From contig CM056583.1 in NCBI GenBank assembly GCA_029721435.1, positions 47,831,120 through 47,895,119 on the forward strand: 64,000 bases of DNA, read 5' to 3'. This DNA is from Gymnothorax reevesii. Taxonomy: Eukaryota > Chordata > Actinopteri > Anguilliformes > Muraenidae. The notes under the pieces are model-generated. The model was not told the origin of the DNA. It worked only from the letters and a program-made list of their open reading frames with translations, and searched no databases. Positions 24,401 to 32,960 of this stretch are shown here, piece after piece. Position 1 is the first letter of the stretch; each line of letters begins with the position of its first letter. The translations under genes were made by a program, and so were the position numbers.

Positions 24401-27400
24401 GGCTCACTCTGCTCGTTTGACTGCTGCGGCATTTGTGACTGTTTTATGGGAAAATGAAGCTGCTTTCACCCCGGACGCGAAATGAATTTTTCGCACGACA
24501 GATTGCATGATCAGTGCGATGGATGCATTTTGCGTGCATTCGCGTCTTTGCATTTGAATGTACTCTGTCGCGCGAAAAATTCGTTTCGCGTCTAGTGTGA
24601 AAGCGGCTTTTAGCTCCGCAACAGTTCTCACGGATGCTGTAGGCTAGCTACACCAAAAATGAACGCAAAGGCTCAAATGCTTAAAAATAATACGAAACCA
24701 ATGCCCCTCACCCCAAACTTCGCTATTTGCATATAACTTATGTCATAGATTGCACACTACTCGAACACAATTCTTAAATTTGTATGGTCGTTTCCCTACC
24801 ACAGTTCCTCCTTTTGCCATCTGAAATAAATGGCGGGCGTGAAATTTTGACCGAGGGAGAATGAGCAAAGCATTCTGGGCAATATTAAAGCTTGGAGGGA
24901 TATTCATTGTTGGCTTAGTTTGAGGGAGGATAATCGAGGGCTTGAGCAAATGAAAATGCGCCCTTCCCTCCGCAAAACTGGATTGGAACGACCCTACAAG
25001 TGGCAGCCATTTTACATCCGGGATTTTTTGGGAATTCCCCCCTCGATTGCAAGTGAACACGACGAAGCAAGCATTTTTTTCGGATTGGAATGTAGCCAAT
25101 GGATGCATCTCAAAGCCAAGGCTCCATCCTTTGAAGGCTGCATTTTTAGGGGTCGCCACTTACTTCCATCTGCCAAACTAACATTTAGGGTAAGGGACAA
25201 GGTTAAATTTAGTGGAAGGGTTAGGTTTGGGGCTAGGTTAAGGGTTAAGGGTTAGAGTTAAGGTTAAGGTAGGGAAACCGGAGACGACTCACTTAAACCA
25301 AAGCTATTTAACTGAGAGGAAATTATGTTATGTCAATTGAGAGGTTGGAATTAAGAGACGACCCCTAAAAATGCAGCCTTCAAGGGCCGCAGCCTACGCT
25401 TTGGGATGCACCCATTGGCTAGGTAGTGAGTGGTGTAAACAAACAGTGAGTGGTGTGAACAAATGGAATCGAAATGAAACAGATATCATTCGGGCTCAAA
25501 GCAAGATGTAAACACACAGTTGAACAAATCTGATGTGGGCCTCAAAATCCGATCCATATCCGATCTGGGCAATAAGACCTGGGATGCATCCCAAAACATA
25601 GGCTGCAGCCTTCGAAGGCTGCATTTTTAAAGGTTGTCACTTACTTTTGTCGGCCAAACTAACATTTAGGGTTAGAGGTTAGTGTTAAGGCTAGGGTAGG
25701 GAAACCAGAGACAACTCACTTTAACCAAAGCTGTTAAACAGAGATGAAATGATGTCATGTCAGTTTGGCGGATGGAATTAGGTGACAACCCCTAAAAATG
25801 CAGCCCGCGAGGGTTGCAGCCTACGCTTTGGGATGCACCCCATGTGTTCGTATGCCTCTGGTATGTGGAATTCCACTCTTTAGAAGCTATTGCCATGGTT
25901 ACGGATTACTTTTCTTGCCAAATGCTAGAAAATCATTATATCTATCAAGCTCTTGACCGAAGTCAGTGGAATCAGGAATCATAGTGGTAGGTCAAAAAAG
26001 GCGACACCTGCACCAAATCTTATTGAAACACTGTGAGTAAATCCGTTTTAGAGGCTTGACTTAGACATTAGTAATGAAATTATAGCTACTGATTTGATAA
26101 GGTTTTGAAAAATATCTTAATCTGGGGGCCAAACGTGGCAGGCTCAGAATGGATAACAGAATAAGCGTTTACTTCCATTTCATCCTCAAATTCTTCAGTA
26201 ACACACATATATATAAAATCAGTTGTGCCAACCATATATTTTGTCAAAAAAACAAGAGAGGACGGGACAGACTACCTTCATTAACTTATGCTCAGCCATA
26301 GGTTTGTTTACATGCAGTCTTCGGAGCAGGCAGCACCCACCTTTAAAAAATCCTGTCTGGTAATTATTTACCAAAGTACCAGACTGAAGTGTCAGGGACA
26401 GATGATCTCTGATAGGCCTAAGCAAAGTTCACTTTAAACATTTTGTTTCTCTGCTTCAGCACTGCTGCATTGTTACAGCCTCTGTCATGTCCTCCATCTT
26501 TGGAGGAAGGGCTATTCCTAAAGCAATTCCTGGGCGGAGAAACCTGAAATGGGCTGAAAATGAACCTGAAATGGGCTCCTTTCATTTTCCAGATTTTGTA
26601 AGATTTGAAGGCATCAAACAGACTAATAGGTGTCGTGAAACAGGGCCAGAATTGGGGATGAGGTTTCTCTTTTTGCCTCTGCTCTTTCCTCAGGGTGGAT
26701 TTCCCTGAACAACTGGGCTGTAGCTATGGAGAACGTACTGCAGCTGAACCTGCCCTGGAGGGTCCTGCGCTCCCAGCTGGTGACCACTGCTCACGAAGGC
26801 CAGATGCACTACCGCCGCTGGTTCAGGGAGCTGGCTATCAAAGAACCCAACACAGCGGTGAGCTCACTGCCACCCGAACAGAGTCAGAAAATGCCCAGGC
26901 CTATCACCAGGAGGGTATTTCTGGCAGCAGCATCCCTGGCTACAAAGCAGAAACCATGGGATAACTGCACGTGGAGCAAAACCTGGAAAAGCTCCGGTTA
27001 CTTCGGTCCATATTCCAGAATTGGGAGGGTCCAACACATTGTTCAGAGCAATTATCCAGTTAGCTCTGTTTTGCTGCTTCAGGACATAAACCTCATTCCG
27101 AAAGCTTGGAACAACCAAAGCAGTACTTAAGTGCCAAACATTTGATGTACCAATGGATGGACAAGGACCAATAAATTTGGGACAGTATGGCCAGCTAGTA
27201 ATCTCAAAGAGAAAGATTATAGACTGAAATTGTGTGGTGATCTATCATTATCTAATCTAACATCATATTCAGAATAAAACCAAGTTATATATATGTGCGT
27301 GTGTTGTTATCCCCCGCCAAGAAGTGTGAGGGGGATATAGGTTTGAGCTCCGTCCGTCCGTGCATCCATCCGAAAAGGGGACAGCTTTTCTCAGGAACTA

Positions 27401-29183
27401 TTAGAGAGAGGACAACCAAACTTGGTGTGTAGCTTCAAACCATCAAGGCCTTGTGGTAGTTCGAAAATGAGGTGCGCGTGATTCAGGCATTTGACAGGGT
27501 ATGTTGTTGACCATGTTTTCTTCTTAATTACTAATTTCTTTATTGCCTTGGTATTTGCCTGAGTGTCGCCAATACCCAAAGGCCAATACCAAGGCAATGC
27601 GAAAATAAGCAATTTATAATATTGTTATTAATTGGTTTGGTATGTTGTGCCATCATGACAATATTATAACTATGACTTCTGTAGTACGCAACTTCAAGAC
27701 TCATTAAAGAGCTAAATGCTAGGTCCGAGACGGTTGTCTGCCTCTTTGATGTGAGCGAATGCCACAGTTGCCAATGCTTACTTGTGCACGTATTGACCTC
27801 CGCCAATACCGCTTAAGGTCGGCCTATACAACTCGGCCAATACAAGATATATTGGCTGGCCATTTTTACTGTTATTGCGAGAGCAAAAACATACATAACC
27901 TATAAGCATCTGAATTGGGAAAATAGTTCTTCAACCTGCAGTGTAATTGCAGGACATATAACACACTGTGTTGAGCATATTTTTCAGCACATGCACAATG
28001 ACAAGCAAGCAACAATTATGGACTACAAATTTAAGAACAGATCGCAATATCAAAAAAATAGACCTAGTCTTTGACTCCATATTCTCTTTAGACTACCAAA
28101 AAATACACATCCTTATCTTGATATGCTAGTATTTGAGAATGTATCCTCGCAGAATGAATCTGGTCTTCACAAAATGTCAGAAGCATCTTCACATCCAACA
28201 TCTTTAGATTCATGTTATTTTGAAAAGCTTTTATGCCCAATGTCCTCTCACAGATCCCACACCAGAACCTAATGGAGACCATGTACAGGCACCACTCCAA
28301 CCTTGAGACAATCTTCAGAATCATAGATACAGACCACTCAGGTAAGGAATAAAGCCTACCAAGTTTATGTTAACCAACAAAATATGCATCTTAGCTTAGT
28401 CATTAAACAACTTCTTATTAAAGCAGATGCATTTTTATGCAGTCATATAACATCATCATTCAAGGGCTTTGTGTGTGTGTATGTATGAATGTTCATCCTT
28501 GGCAGTTGCATTGCTGAGGATTCAAAGTGCACAGTTTAGTTTGAAGTTGTCTGAGGGTTTCTTGAGAAATGGAGAAAGCTGCAAACAGCAACTGAACAGG
28601 CACTGCACTATATTGTGCAAGTAGCAATCAAACAGGCACCATACTAATGAAATAAAATGTTGTGATCTCAAAGGACTCATCAGTCAAAATTCATCAGCAA
28701 GTTCTTAAATACCCGACTGGCTGATGCTGCATTTCACAGGAAAGACAACATACAAAATGCATTATCAAAATAAACTTGGTAAATCAAACCTGTATTACTG
28801 GAAAACAGCAATACTTAACCATCAAACCTGAGTAATGAAGCAATTAAATTACACACCACAATACCAGAGCTGTTATGTGAATTCTGTGCTTCATAATTTT
28901 TGAGATGATTTATGGAAAAGTAACAACCCTAATACTACTTTCAGGCCTCATCTCCCAAGAGGAATTCCATCAAACTTGGAAGCTTCTAAGCTCTCACTTG
29001 AGCATAGAGATAAGCAATGAGGCCATTGCTGACCTATTAGCCAGCATTGACTTCAACAAGGACGGGAGCATCGACATCAATGAGTTCATGGAGGCTTTCC
29101 GATTGGTGGACAGGTTCAAGAACGACACGGACGAAACCTGTCTGGGACCAAACCCAAAATGCTACAGCAATTCTGAAACCTGA
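444..29183 (+). CDS. ppef2: Serine/threonine protein phosphatase with EF-hands (PPEF2-like), 5'-partial, whole-gene span
   Basis: Fourteen exons (444-498, 1186-1361, 1647-1761, 5639-5685, 6017-6183, 6295-6331, 8482-8631, 9002-9334, 9784-9969, 10530-10672, 14639-14745, 26694-26857, 28254-28341, 28945-29183) total 2007 bp, which is 668 codons plus TGA, with every junction in phase. The PPP-family metal and catalytic motifs are all present: GDLHG, GDFVDRG, GNHED, HGG, LIRSHE and FSASNYY. A C-terminal EF-hand module with two canonical Ca2+ loops follows. PPEF/RdgC phosphatases dephosphorylate Ser/Thr, bind calmodulin through an N-terminal IQ motif, and are enriched in photoreceptors and other sensory cells. 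The IQ motif and start codon are not in this window. The nearby nup54 gene mirrors human 4q21 and favours ppef2 over ppef1; the paralogue call is inference. Confidence 0.92.
499..1185 (+). other. ppef2 intron, no gene seen
   Basis: Intronic sequence. The open frames at 662-934 and 686-1099 overlap on opposite strands and match no family I recognise, so I treat them as chance. No repeat was recognised. Confidence 0.6.
1186..1361 (+). CDS. ppef2: ppef2 exon, pre-catalytic segment
   Basis: The acceptor TCTCTTTCAG and donor GTGGGT bound 176 bp. It encodes a segment ending in [20 protein letters not shown] and AFRNKQ, the conserved start of the PPEF catalytic region. It ends in phase 0. Confidence 0.88.
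1647..1761 (+). CDS. ppef2: ppef2 exon, lead-in to the phosphatase core
   Basis: The acceptor is TTTCCTAGTAG, using the second AG because the first would place a TAG stop in frame. The exon reads [20 protein letters not shown], then [18 protein letters not shown], then one base of the Gly of the GDLHG motif. The donor GTCAGA is weak, but the phase match to the next exon (G|GT GAC) is exact. Confidence 0.85.
1815..1965 (+). repeat. Interrupted (CA)n microsatellite with GCGC runs
   Basis: Long CACACA tracts are broken by ATGCACAC, CGCGCGCG and GTGCGCAG blocks. The alternating purine-pyrimidine sequence is about 150 bp long. It lies in the intron after the exon ending at 1761. Open frames here encode only His/Thr or Cys/Val repeats and are artefacts. 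Confidence 0.95.
3549..3580 (+). repeat. (GTGA)n microsatellite
   Basis: About eight tandem GTGA units lie inside the large intron 1762-5638. Confidence 0.95.
4095..4173. repeat. Short imperfect inverted repeat (hairpin)
   Basis: AAGTCGATTGACGAACACGA (from 4095) pairs with TCGTGCTCATCAACCGACTT (ending 4173), with about three mismatches over 22 bp and a ~35-bp loop. It may be a miniature element or chance. The remainder of 3000-5100 shows nothing I recognise. Confidence 0.6.
5639..5685 (+). CDS. ppef2: ppef2 exon, first metal-binding motif GDLHG
   Basis: This 47-bp microexon follows AATTCTAG and precedes GTGGGT. It completes the Gly codon and encodes [15 protein letters not shown]. The Asp and His of GDLHG are metal ligands in PPP phosphatases. 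Confidence 0.9.
6017..6183 (+). CDS. ppef2: ppef2 exon, GDFVDRG and GNHED motifs
   Basis: The 167-bp exon starts [20 protein letters not shown] and contains [14 protein letters not shown]. It carries the Asp and Asn/His active-site ligands of the PPP family. It ends in phase 2 before GTAGGG; the Arg codon is completed in the next exon. Confidence 0.95.
6295..6331 (+). CDS. ppef2: ppef2 microexon [12 protein letters not shown]
   Basis: The 37-bp exon lies between CCCCCTAG and GTAAGT and encodes [12 protein letters not shown]. This directly continues the PPEF catalytic core (MNLRYGFTKE). Confidence 0.93.
7200..8426 (+). pseudogene. Degraded Tc1-like transposase relic
   Basis: Transposase fragments appear in order across shifting frames. 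They are a helix-turn-helix piece ([10 protein letters not shown], from 7430), [17 protein letters not shown] (from 7676), and the DDE-domain tail [15 protein letters not shown] (from 8054). Several frameshifts and stops make it dead. The right end is probably GGGGCTG before TA at 8427. It occupies most of ppef2 intron 6332-8481. Confidence 0.8.
8482..8631 (+). CDS. ppef2: ppef2 exon, catalytic core with HGG motif
   Basis: This 150-bp, phase-0 exon starts [20 protein letters not shown] and contains [15 protein letters not shown], the His-Gly-Gly metal-binding motif. The acceptor is TTTCCCCAG and the donor GTAAGA. Confidence 0.94.
9002..9334 (+). CDS. ppef2: ppef2 exon, low-complexity catalytic-domain insert
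   Basis: This 333-bp symmetric phase-0 exon lies between TTATTGCAG and GTGAAG. It encodes about 111 residues rich in Ser, Gln, Glu, Gly and His and ends SEEEWKQ, which joins IVDLLWSDP of the next exon as in other PPEF proteins. PPEF phosphatases are known to carry a variable insert between the two halves of the catalytic domain. The upstream acceptor has a poor pyrimidine tract, so the 5' limit is less certain than the 3' limit. Confidence 0.75.
9784..9969 (+). CDS. ppef2: ppef2 exon, second half of catalytic domain (WSDP, LIRSHE)
   Basis: The 186-bp phase-0 exon starts [15 protein letters not shown] and contains [16 protein letters not shown] and [19 protein letters not shown]. The His of LIRSHE is a metal ligand. 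The donor is GTACGT. Confidence 0.95.
10530..10672 (+). CDS. ppef2: ppef2 exon, end of catalytic domain (FSASNYY)
   Basis: [20 protein letters not shown] starts this 143-bp exon; FSASNYY matches the SAPNY-type motif of PPP enzymes. It ends TLRQR in phase 2 before GTAAAT. Confidence 0.94.
10890..10925 (+). repeat. G-rich tract after short (TG)n
   Basis: A TG run is followed by G8, G5, G2, G3 and G2 clusters separated by T or TCTGT. It is a candidate G-quadruplex on the sense strand of the ppef2 intron. Confidence 0.7.
11175..12763 (+). mobile_element. Tc1-like transposon, full length but defective
   Basis: The ends are CAGCGCCCTTCCTAATTATT and its inverse AATTATAAAGGGCGCTG, flanked by TA at 11173-11174 and 12764-12765. 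Length is 1589 bp, normal for Tc1-like elements. The terminal repeat motif GGCACCCCTGGTTAAGATGT is repeated in inverted form at the right end. The interior carries a broken transposase. Confidence 0.93.
11557..12550 (+). pseudogene. Broken Tc1-like transposase
   Basis: The ATG at 11557 opens [10 protein letters not shown] and a helix-turn-helix region running 142 codons to 11985. A frameshift near 11960-11980 moves the DETKIELFG catalytic block into another frame. More stops follow near 12160-12220. The FQQDNAPKH and [14 protein letters not shown] catalytic blocks are readable at 12226-12438. A TAA at 12436 interrupts the C-terminal EEWSKIP segment. DDE residues are recognisable but the gene cannot be translated intact. 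Confidence 0.92.
13247..13695. mobile_element. MITE-like element with TTAACYCTTAAATG ends
   Basis: GTTAACTCTTAAATGCCC at the left is matched by inverted GGACATTTAAGGGTTAA at the right, about 449 bp apart. There is no coding capacity. It lies in ppef2 intron 10673-14638; the rest of 13700-14638 shows nothing I recognise beyond a 19-bp direct repeat near 14427-14461. Confidence 0.6.
14639..14745 (+). CDS. ppef2: ppef2 exon, start of EF-hand module
   Basis: The 107-bp exon lies between CTCTCCACAG and a GTTCTG donor. It encodes [20 protein letters not shown], then [15 protein letters not shown], and ends inside a Gly codon. DFDTEKTG is the first half of a degenerate EF-hand loop. Confidence 0.9.
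14820..16391 (-). mobile_element. Tc1-like transposon, AACCCCAATT family, copy 1
   Basis: The left end CAGAACCCCAATTCTGAAAT and inverted right end ATTGCAAAATTGGGGTTG are flanked by TA (14818-14819, 16392-16393). The extended terminal repeat GGACAAAGTGTAAATTGTGA is found at both ends. Length is 1572 bp, with the transposase on the minus strand. Same family as 22402-23999. Confidence 0.92.
15069..16073 (-). pseudogene. Broken Tc1-like transposase, copy 1
   Basis: Reading right to left on the minus strand: [15 protein letters not shown] and a helix-turn-helix ([20 protein letters not shown]) in 15864-16073, a middle fragment [16 protein letters not shown] in 15469-15714, and the catalytic tail [17 protein letters not shown] in 15069-15272. 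Frame changes and stops separate the pieces. Confidence 0.9.
17451..18120. mobile_element. MITE with CAGTGGCGGCTCGT ends, nested in hAT-like element
   Basis: Inverted ends CAGTGGCGGCTCGT and ACGAGCCGCCACTG, 670 bp apart, are flanked by a perfect 8-bp duplication CTAACAAT (17443-17450, 18121-18128). Sub-terminal sequences GTCGTCGGCCGTAACAAAG and CTTTGTTACGGCCGACGAG also pair. No coding potential. Confidence 0.9.
18784..18931. repeat. Inverted repeat, 26-bp arms
   Basis: Positions 18784-18809 (ACATGAAATGCGATG...) pair with 18906-18931 with one mismatch in 26 bp. A 96-bp spacer separates them. It lies in the right part of the hAT-like element. Confidence 0.85.
19731..19894. mobile_element. Short MITE with GTTCCAATCC ends
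   Basis: GGATGCGTTCCAATCCGAAA faces inverted GGGATTGGAACGACCC, about 164 bp apart. A related GGATTGGAACGACCC end occurs at 24982-24996. Confidence 0.6.
20051..20893. repeat. Element with ACCGTGGAAT motifs, 181-bp tandem duplication and terminal hairpin
   Basis: GCATTAAAACCGTGGAA (20051) is repeated inverted at 20802-20820 and again direct at 20870-20884. Between them, a 181-bp unit is present twice in tandem (20258-20438, 20439-20619), sharing blocks such as GTGTACGGTTACAAATGAAG and ATCAGCRACTGCTGACAG. The right end is a near-perfect hairpin, arms 20802-20834 and 20852-20884. Confidence 0.75.
21290..22050. other. GC-rich block with internal duplication, origin unknown
   Basis: About 750 bp of very GC-rich DNA sits in AT-rich intron. 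Two similar halves share the patterns CACCCCGGGT(T)CAGCCGGGG, CCTGAAAGGGCTCC-like and GCTGCAG(C/G)G. Long open frames exist on both strands (180 codons at 21298-21840 plus; 168 codons at 21220-21726 minus), but composition alone explains them and neither matches a family I know. It could be an internal promoter/CpG-rich region or the remnant of a mobile element. Confidence 0.5.
22402..23999 (+). mobile_element. Tc1-like transposon, AACCCCAATT family, copy 2
   Basis: Ends CAACCCCAATTCCAAAAT and inverted GTTTCGGAATTGGGGTTG; right TA at 24000-24001, left TA mutated to TC. Length is 1598 bp. It carries the same TTGTGAATAAAATCAAAATG sub-terminal block as copy 1. Confidence 0.92.
22704..23720 (+). 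pseudogene. Broken Tc1-like transposase, copy 2
   Basis: Fragment 22704-22976 carries [20 protein letters not shown] and [21 protein letters not shown] frameshift follows near 22935-22970. Fragment 23040-23642 carries the middle part, then [12 protein letters not shown] and [17 protein letters not shown]; the usual Glu of PIENIW is Gln here. It continues out of frame to about 23720. Not functional. Confidence 0.9.
24459..24608. mobile_element. MITE, GCTTTCACAC/GACGCGAAA family
   Basis: GCTGCTTTCACCCCGGACGC and inverted GCGTCTAGTGTGAAAGCGGC are about 150 bp apart. The centre has CGCACGACAGATTGCAT and CGCGCGAAAAATTCGTTTCG, also inverted. Same family as 19373-19560. Confidence 0.8.
25094..25420. 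mobile_element. MITE with GCTGCATTTTTAGGGG ends and TTAGGG-like core, copy 1
   Basis: Ends AGCCAATGGATGCATCTCAA and inverted TTGGGATGCACCCATTGGCT; sub-terminal GAAGGCTGCATTTTTAGGGG faces CCCCTAAAAATGCAGCCTTC. The core (25185-25275) has degenerate TTAGGG/TTAAGG repeats. Confidence 0.8.
25581..25840. mobile_element. MITE, same family, copy 2
   Basis: Ends GGGATGCATCCCAAAACATA and inverted CTACGCTTTGGGATGCACCC; GAAGGCTGCATTTTTAAAGG faces CCCCTAAAAATGCAGCC. It shares GGGAAACCAGAGACAACTCA with copy 1 and has a shorter TTAGGG-like core. Confidence 0.8.
26694..26857 (+). CDS. ppef2: ppef2 exon, degenerate EF-hand and linker
   Basis: The 164-bp exon after TTTCCTCAG completes Gly and reads [20 protein letters not shown], then [20 protein letters not shown] and [14 protein letters not shown]. 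Loop position 12 is Asn, not Glu, so this EF-hand probably does not bind Ca2+. The donor is GTGAGC, phase 0. Confidence 0.93.
27304..27420 (+). repeat. Dispersed repeat end (TTATCCCCCGCCAAGAAG)
   Basis: GTTATCCCCCGCCAAGAAGT is followed by CCGTCCGTCCGTGCATCCATCC, recalling the TTGTCCCCCGCCA element at 54889-55147. Only one end is recognised. The rest of intron 26858-28253 shows no gene. Confidence 0.5.
28254..28341 (+). CDS. ppef2: ppef2 exon, first half of canonical EF-hand
   Basis: [20 protein letters not shown] then FRIIDTDHS, ending inside the Gly of the loop (DTDHSG). 88 bp, acceptor CTCACAG, donor GTAAGG. Confidence 0.95.
28945..29183 (+). CDS. ppef2: ppef2 terminal exon, two EF-hands and stop
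   Basis: It completes [13 protein letters not shown] and adds [13 protein letters not shown], both canonical 12-residue Ca2+ loops with acidic or polar residues at 1, 3, 5, 9 and 12. The C terminus is SNSET followed by TGA (29181-29183). Confidence 0.95.
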
Positions 29184-29240
29184 CCATATGTAGGACCCAG
29201 TAAACTGCTATAAACTATGTTTGTGTCCTGTTAAATCCGA

Positions 29241-29246
29241 AATAAA
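29241..29246 (+). terminator. Polyadenylation signal AATAAA of ppef2
   Basis: AATAAA lies 57 bp after the stop codon, within AAATAAATAAT. The short 3' UTR is plausible; no cleavage-site evidence beyond position. Confidence 0.7.
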
Positions 29247-31589
29247 TAATTGTACTTAAGATTTCCAGTGCATTATCTGCACTGGTGAAATGAATAAGAG
29301 CCTGCAAAGCATGACATGCACAAAAAGGATCCAGTATCATAAGTTTCCAAGATGTGGATTCAGTGGTTTAAGGCCTTTCTGCATATGTAGATGCCTATGG
29401 ACATAGAGCAGGTCTTTTTATGGATGCAGTTGCACTACTCAATCACTAGATGGCACCCCTGGATCAATTATTGAATATTCACAAGCAAGCAGAGCTGGAA
29501 CAGTCTAGAATATTGACAAGCTCACTTCTATCCCTGTTTTTCAGGAGTTGCATGAATTTAACTCCTCAGCTAAGTCTGATGTGCAAACTGCTCAATATCC
29601 TTGCCCTTAGTATCTATCCAGCAGTTTAACAAAAAGTTCTTGCAACAGAAAAATTCATTGTCCTCTGTTGCAACCACTTCAGTTACAGTGACCCAATGGT
29701 CTTCCAAGTAGTAAAAAAATAAAAAGAAAAGAAAAAATCAGTTTCCAGAGGCAAAAATTCGCCATGATTTTGACACCGTCATTCTACTATCAATTTTAGT
29801 CATCACTTACTAAAATTGCGCAATTTGCTTTCGTGAATTAATATGTCGGTTGAAGATTTCAGCTGTCTTTTAGAGCATCATACAAGCTCTCATGAAAATC
29901 CGATCACTTTAATGGTGATTCAGTGGTATCTGCCTGAAAGCCCAGCTGTAGTTCACGCCCACGTGAAATTATCCTCGTAACTATCAGTTGGTTGACACGA
30001 TTTTTATCCAATTGCAGACAGTATAAGCTTTCCTCAGTAAGTTGAAGACATTGATTGGACTTTAAAAACTATATGAAAATACTTGCGTAATTGGGTTATG
30101 TTGTATTCAATAAACTTTACTCAGCTCAAACTGACTTGGTTGCATGGGAACAAAAAACCTCCAGAACTGAGCCTTGAGAGCTGAGCTTATTTGTGTGAAG
30201 GAAATGTGATTCTGAGATGGAGAATAGCAGTTATTCTGCATGGAACAGACATTATCAATGCTGACAGCACTGATACTTCTGAAGAGTGATTGAAGTGGTC
30301 TTTGTATGGTGTAGCTCCATCTTACTTTTAGCCAGCTAGTTAGCCAGCTATTTCTCATTTTTGGTTTACCACCGTGATCACAGAGCTAGTTCGTAACAAT
30401 GGGTCAAAAAAAGAGTAGTTGATACTGCAGTGTGCCGCCATTTTTCTTAACTAGGCGATCAGTTTTAAAATTTATACCACATTAAGAAAAACGGAATGCC
30501 TTGCATTTTCGCTCTTTTAAAGTGCGATCAGCTATTACTCTGACCTGAGTTATAATTGTTCCATAGAGGGTGTGAAAAGTGTCATTACCTTGCATTTTGC
30601 TGGGATGAACGGAATTGTAAACGGCAAGCTTTCCGACTGAGTGAACGATCTGACCATAAAATAAGCAGTTCCTCTAATGAGTAACTGTGCTTGCAGACAG
30701 GACTTTGTAGATAAATGGACGAGACTCTGAACTTCATCATGGAGAAAAGGCATGTTTTTGGTTTGGACAGGTCACTGATGACCATTGATGCCCAGCTGCG
30801 CCTAAATTCATGCTAAATTCAATCAGAAAACCATCCATTCATATTGAACTTCATGAGTACAAAGTTGATTTGCATTAAAAATACAATTATTTTATGAATT
30901 GAAAGTGCACCATTTTCAGGGCTCTGGGAGTTTGGGGAGCCACATGGATAGCCATCTTATTTGGCTTATGAAAAGTGGATAATTAAATATTTCATGTTCA
31001 GATGAGGAGTACTTGCGGTCTAGGAGTTTATGATCCCAGAAAAATATTGTTTTAACCCCCAGCCATTATTCAATCTTGTGAATTTTTTTTTTTTTTTAGT
31101 TTCAATGGTGAATTCTCATGAAAATGTTTTATATTTGCAGACCATTTTCTCTTCCAAAATCATGAAAATAAACTGAATTACGATGTAATTCTAAATGCTG
31201 TGTCTTTTCTGAGTTGAGTCGTCCTCTTTATGAAGCTTAAATCTTGAATTACAAAGCTTCAAATTGGGTAACCCACAAATAGCCAAATTTGGCTTCTGCG
31301 CAAAGGAGTTAACTGTTAAAGGGCATTTCTTTGATTGTACATAAATACTGCACTGCAGTATATGCTTAAGGAAATCTTAGTTTGTCATATATGTATGCAC
31401 GTGGACCGGAGTAACTACGAAATGCAATGCAAAACAAAGAGGAATTGGCAAGGATAAAATCAGATTATGACCTTCGGTTAAGCAGATTCACTGTCTGAGA
31501 ATGTACGTTCTGAGCATGCACAGTGTTTGCGACCCAACTTCTTCAACTGATTCCCTATGGCAAGCTGCTGAAAACGGCTCAGCGAATTC

Positions 31590-31785
31590 AACCATTCCCT
31601 ACGGAAAGCCAGTGCCAGCGGCGTGGATGACCAATTTCAGTCCAATGAAAACACAAAATCAGTTGACGATGGCAGTCATGGGCCACCTGAACTTCAATAC
31701 TTTATACTGCGTAATTTTCAAGAAAAGTATTCCGTACAAATGTGACAATTTTATATAAAAGTATTCCGTAGGGAATGAGTTAAGT
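31590..31785. repeat. Inverted repeat CATTCCCTACGGAA
   Basis: ACCATTCCCTACGGAA (31591 on) faces TTCCGTAGGGAATGAG (ending about 31780), with a further TATTCCGTAC at 31728. It may be an MITE with TTAACTCATTCCCTACGG-type ends. Confidence 0.5.
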
Positions 31786-32189
31786 AGTGCATTCAAATTC
31801 GCTGAAAAAATATGCTTATTTTGATAACTGCATAAGCTCTAAAAAAGGTAGAGCAGGGGCCAAGTCAGGACAAATTGTGATGTGACAAGTTGGAATAGGT
31901 AGGGTGATGTGAAACAGGTGAGCTAATCGTGTTGTAACAAAGGAGCCTCCAAAAAAGGCCTAGTCTCTCAAGACAAAAGATGGGTTCAGGCTACGCTATT
32001 AGCCAACAGGACTGAGAGCATTTCACACTTAACAGTTCGTAATATAACTAAATGAAAGGAATACAGTTGGATCTCCATACTTAAAGGGCAAAGCCAAAAA
32101 CCACTTCTGAATGAGCTTGACCTCAAATCCGTTAGACGTCACCATTTTAAGACCTGCAATGCAACTGTAATGGATATTACAACGTGCTA

Positions 32190-32960
32190 GGAAACTGATT
32201 AACCCCTCTGAATCTACTGATGCAAATTAAAGCTTTAAAATGCAAAGCCACACATCAACACTCAAAAAGCGCCACCGACTTCTCTGGGCTTAAACATCAA
32301 CAGTGGGTAGGCTTCAAGCTGCCATCATATCCGACCAAAAAACAAGGACAACCCTAGCTGTAGTCAGTGTCTGGTGAGTCTGAATGTGTGATGGTATGGG
32401 GATGTGAAACTGCACATGGCATGGGGGACTAGCACATTAGCGAGGGCACCGTTAATGCAGAGAGCTATGCAGAAATTTTACAGCAAATTATGCAGCCATC
32501 TAGACGCCATCTGTGCAAGGAGCGTCATTGCATTTTCCAGCAAAATGGTGCCAAACTAAATTTTGCACAGTTTACTAGGGTTTGGCAGGGGAAGCAGGGC
32601 ACAGGTGCAAGACTGGCCTGTCGATCTGATGGAGAATATATGGCATATTATGAAGCAAATTCACAATAATGAAGGCTACGTACAATTGCGCAGATAAGGA
32701 CCTGCATAGTTGAGCAATGGGGCAAAATTCTGCTTCCTTGACTTGACCAAACCAAATGGCATTTTCAGAGCTCAAGTGCTTAATGACTGATTTAAAAATA
32801 ATTTTAAAAAAACACACAGGGGATGTCAAACAGAGGTAATCAGTAATATTTTTTTTGAATCTGCTGCAGTCATAACATTCAATATTTTCAATAAGCATTC
32901 AAATTAAAATGAGATCATCAAATAGTGCTGAGCTGTATTGTTTTCAATATAATCAAAGGT
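32190..32960 (+). pseudogene. Degraded Tc1-like transposase relic
   Basis: Readable pieces include VMVWGC (from 32391), SEGTVNAESYAEILQQIM (32436 on), CIFQQNGAKLNFAQF (32531 on) and LMENIWHIMKQ (32620 on). They are spread over different frames, with stops. No intact frame remains. Confidence 0.8.

Larger units (their letters stand above)
14746..26693 (+). other. Large ppef2 intron (about 12 kb) filled with nested transposons
   Basis: This is the longest intron of the gene. It contains the elements listed separately from 14820 to 25840. The stretches 16400-17130 and 25850-26690 show no gene; 16790-17000 has CGGATCYGATCC-type repeats resembling 25500-25570. Confidence 0.8.

Noticed and set aside
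25185..25275. Interstitial telomere array
   Set aside because: Motifs are degenerate and confined between MITE arms; not a true (TTAGGG)n tract.
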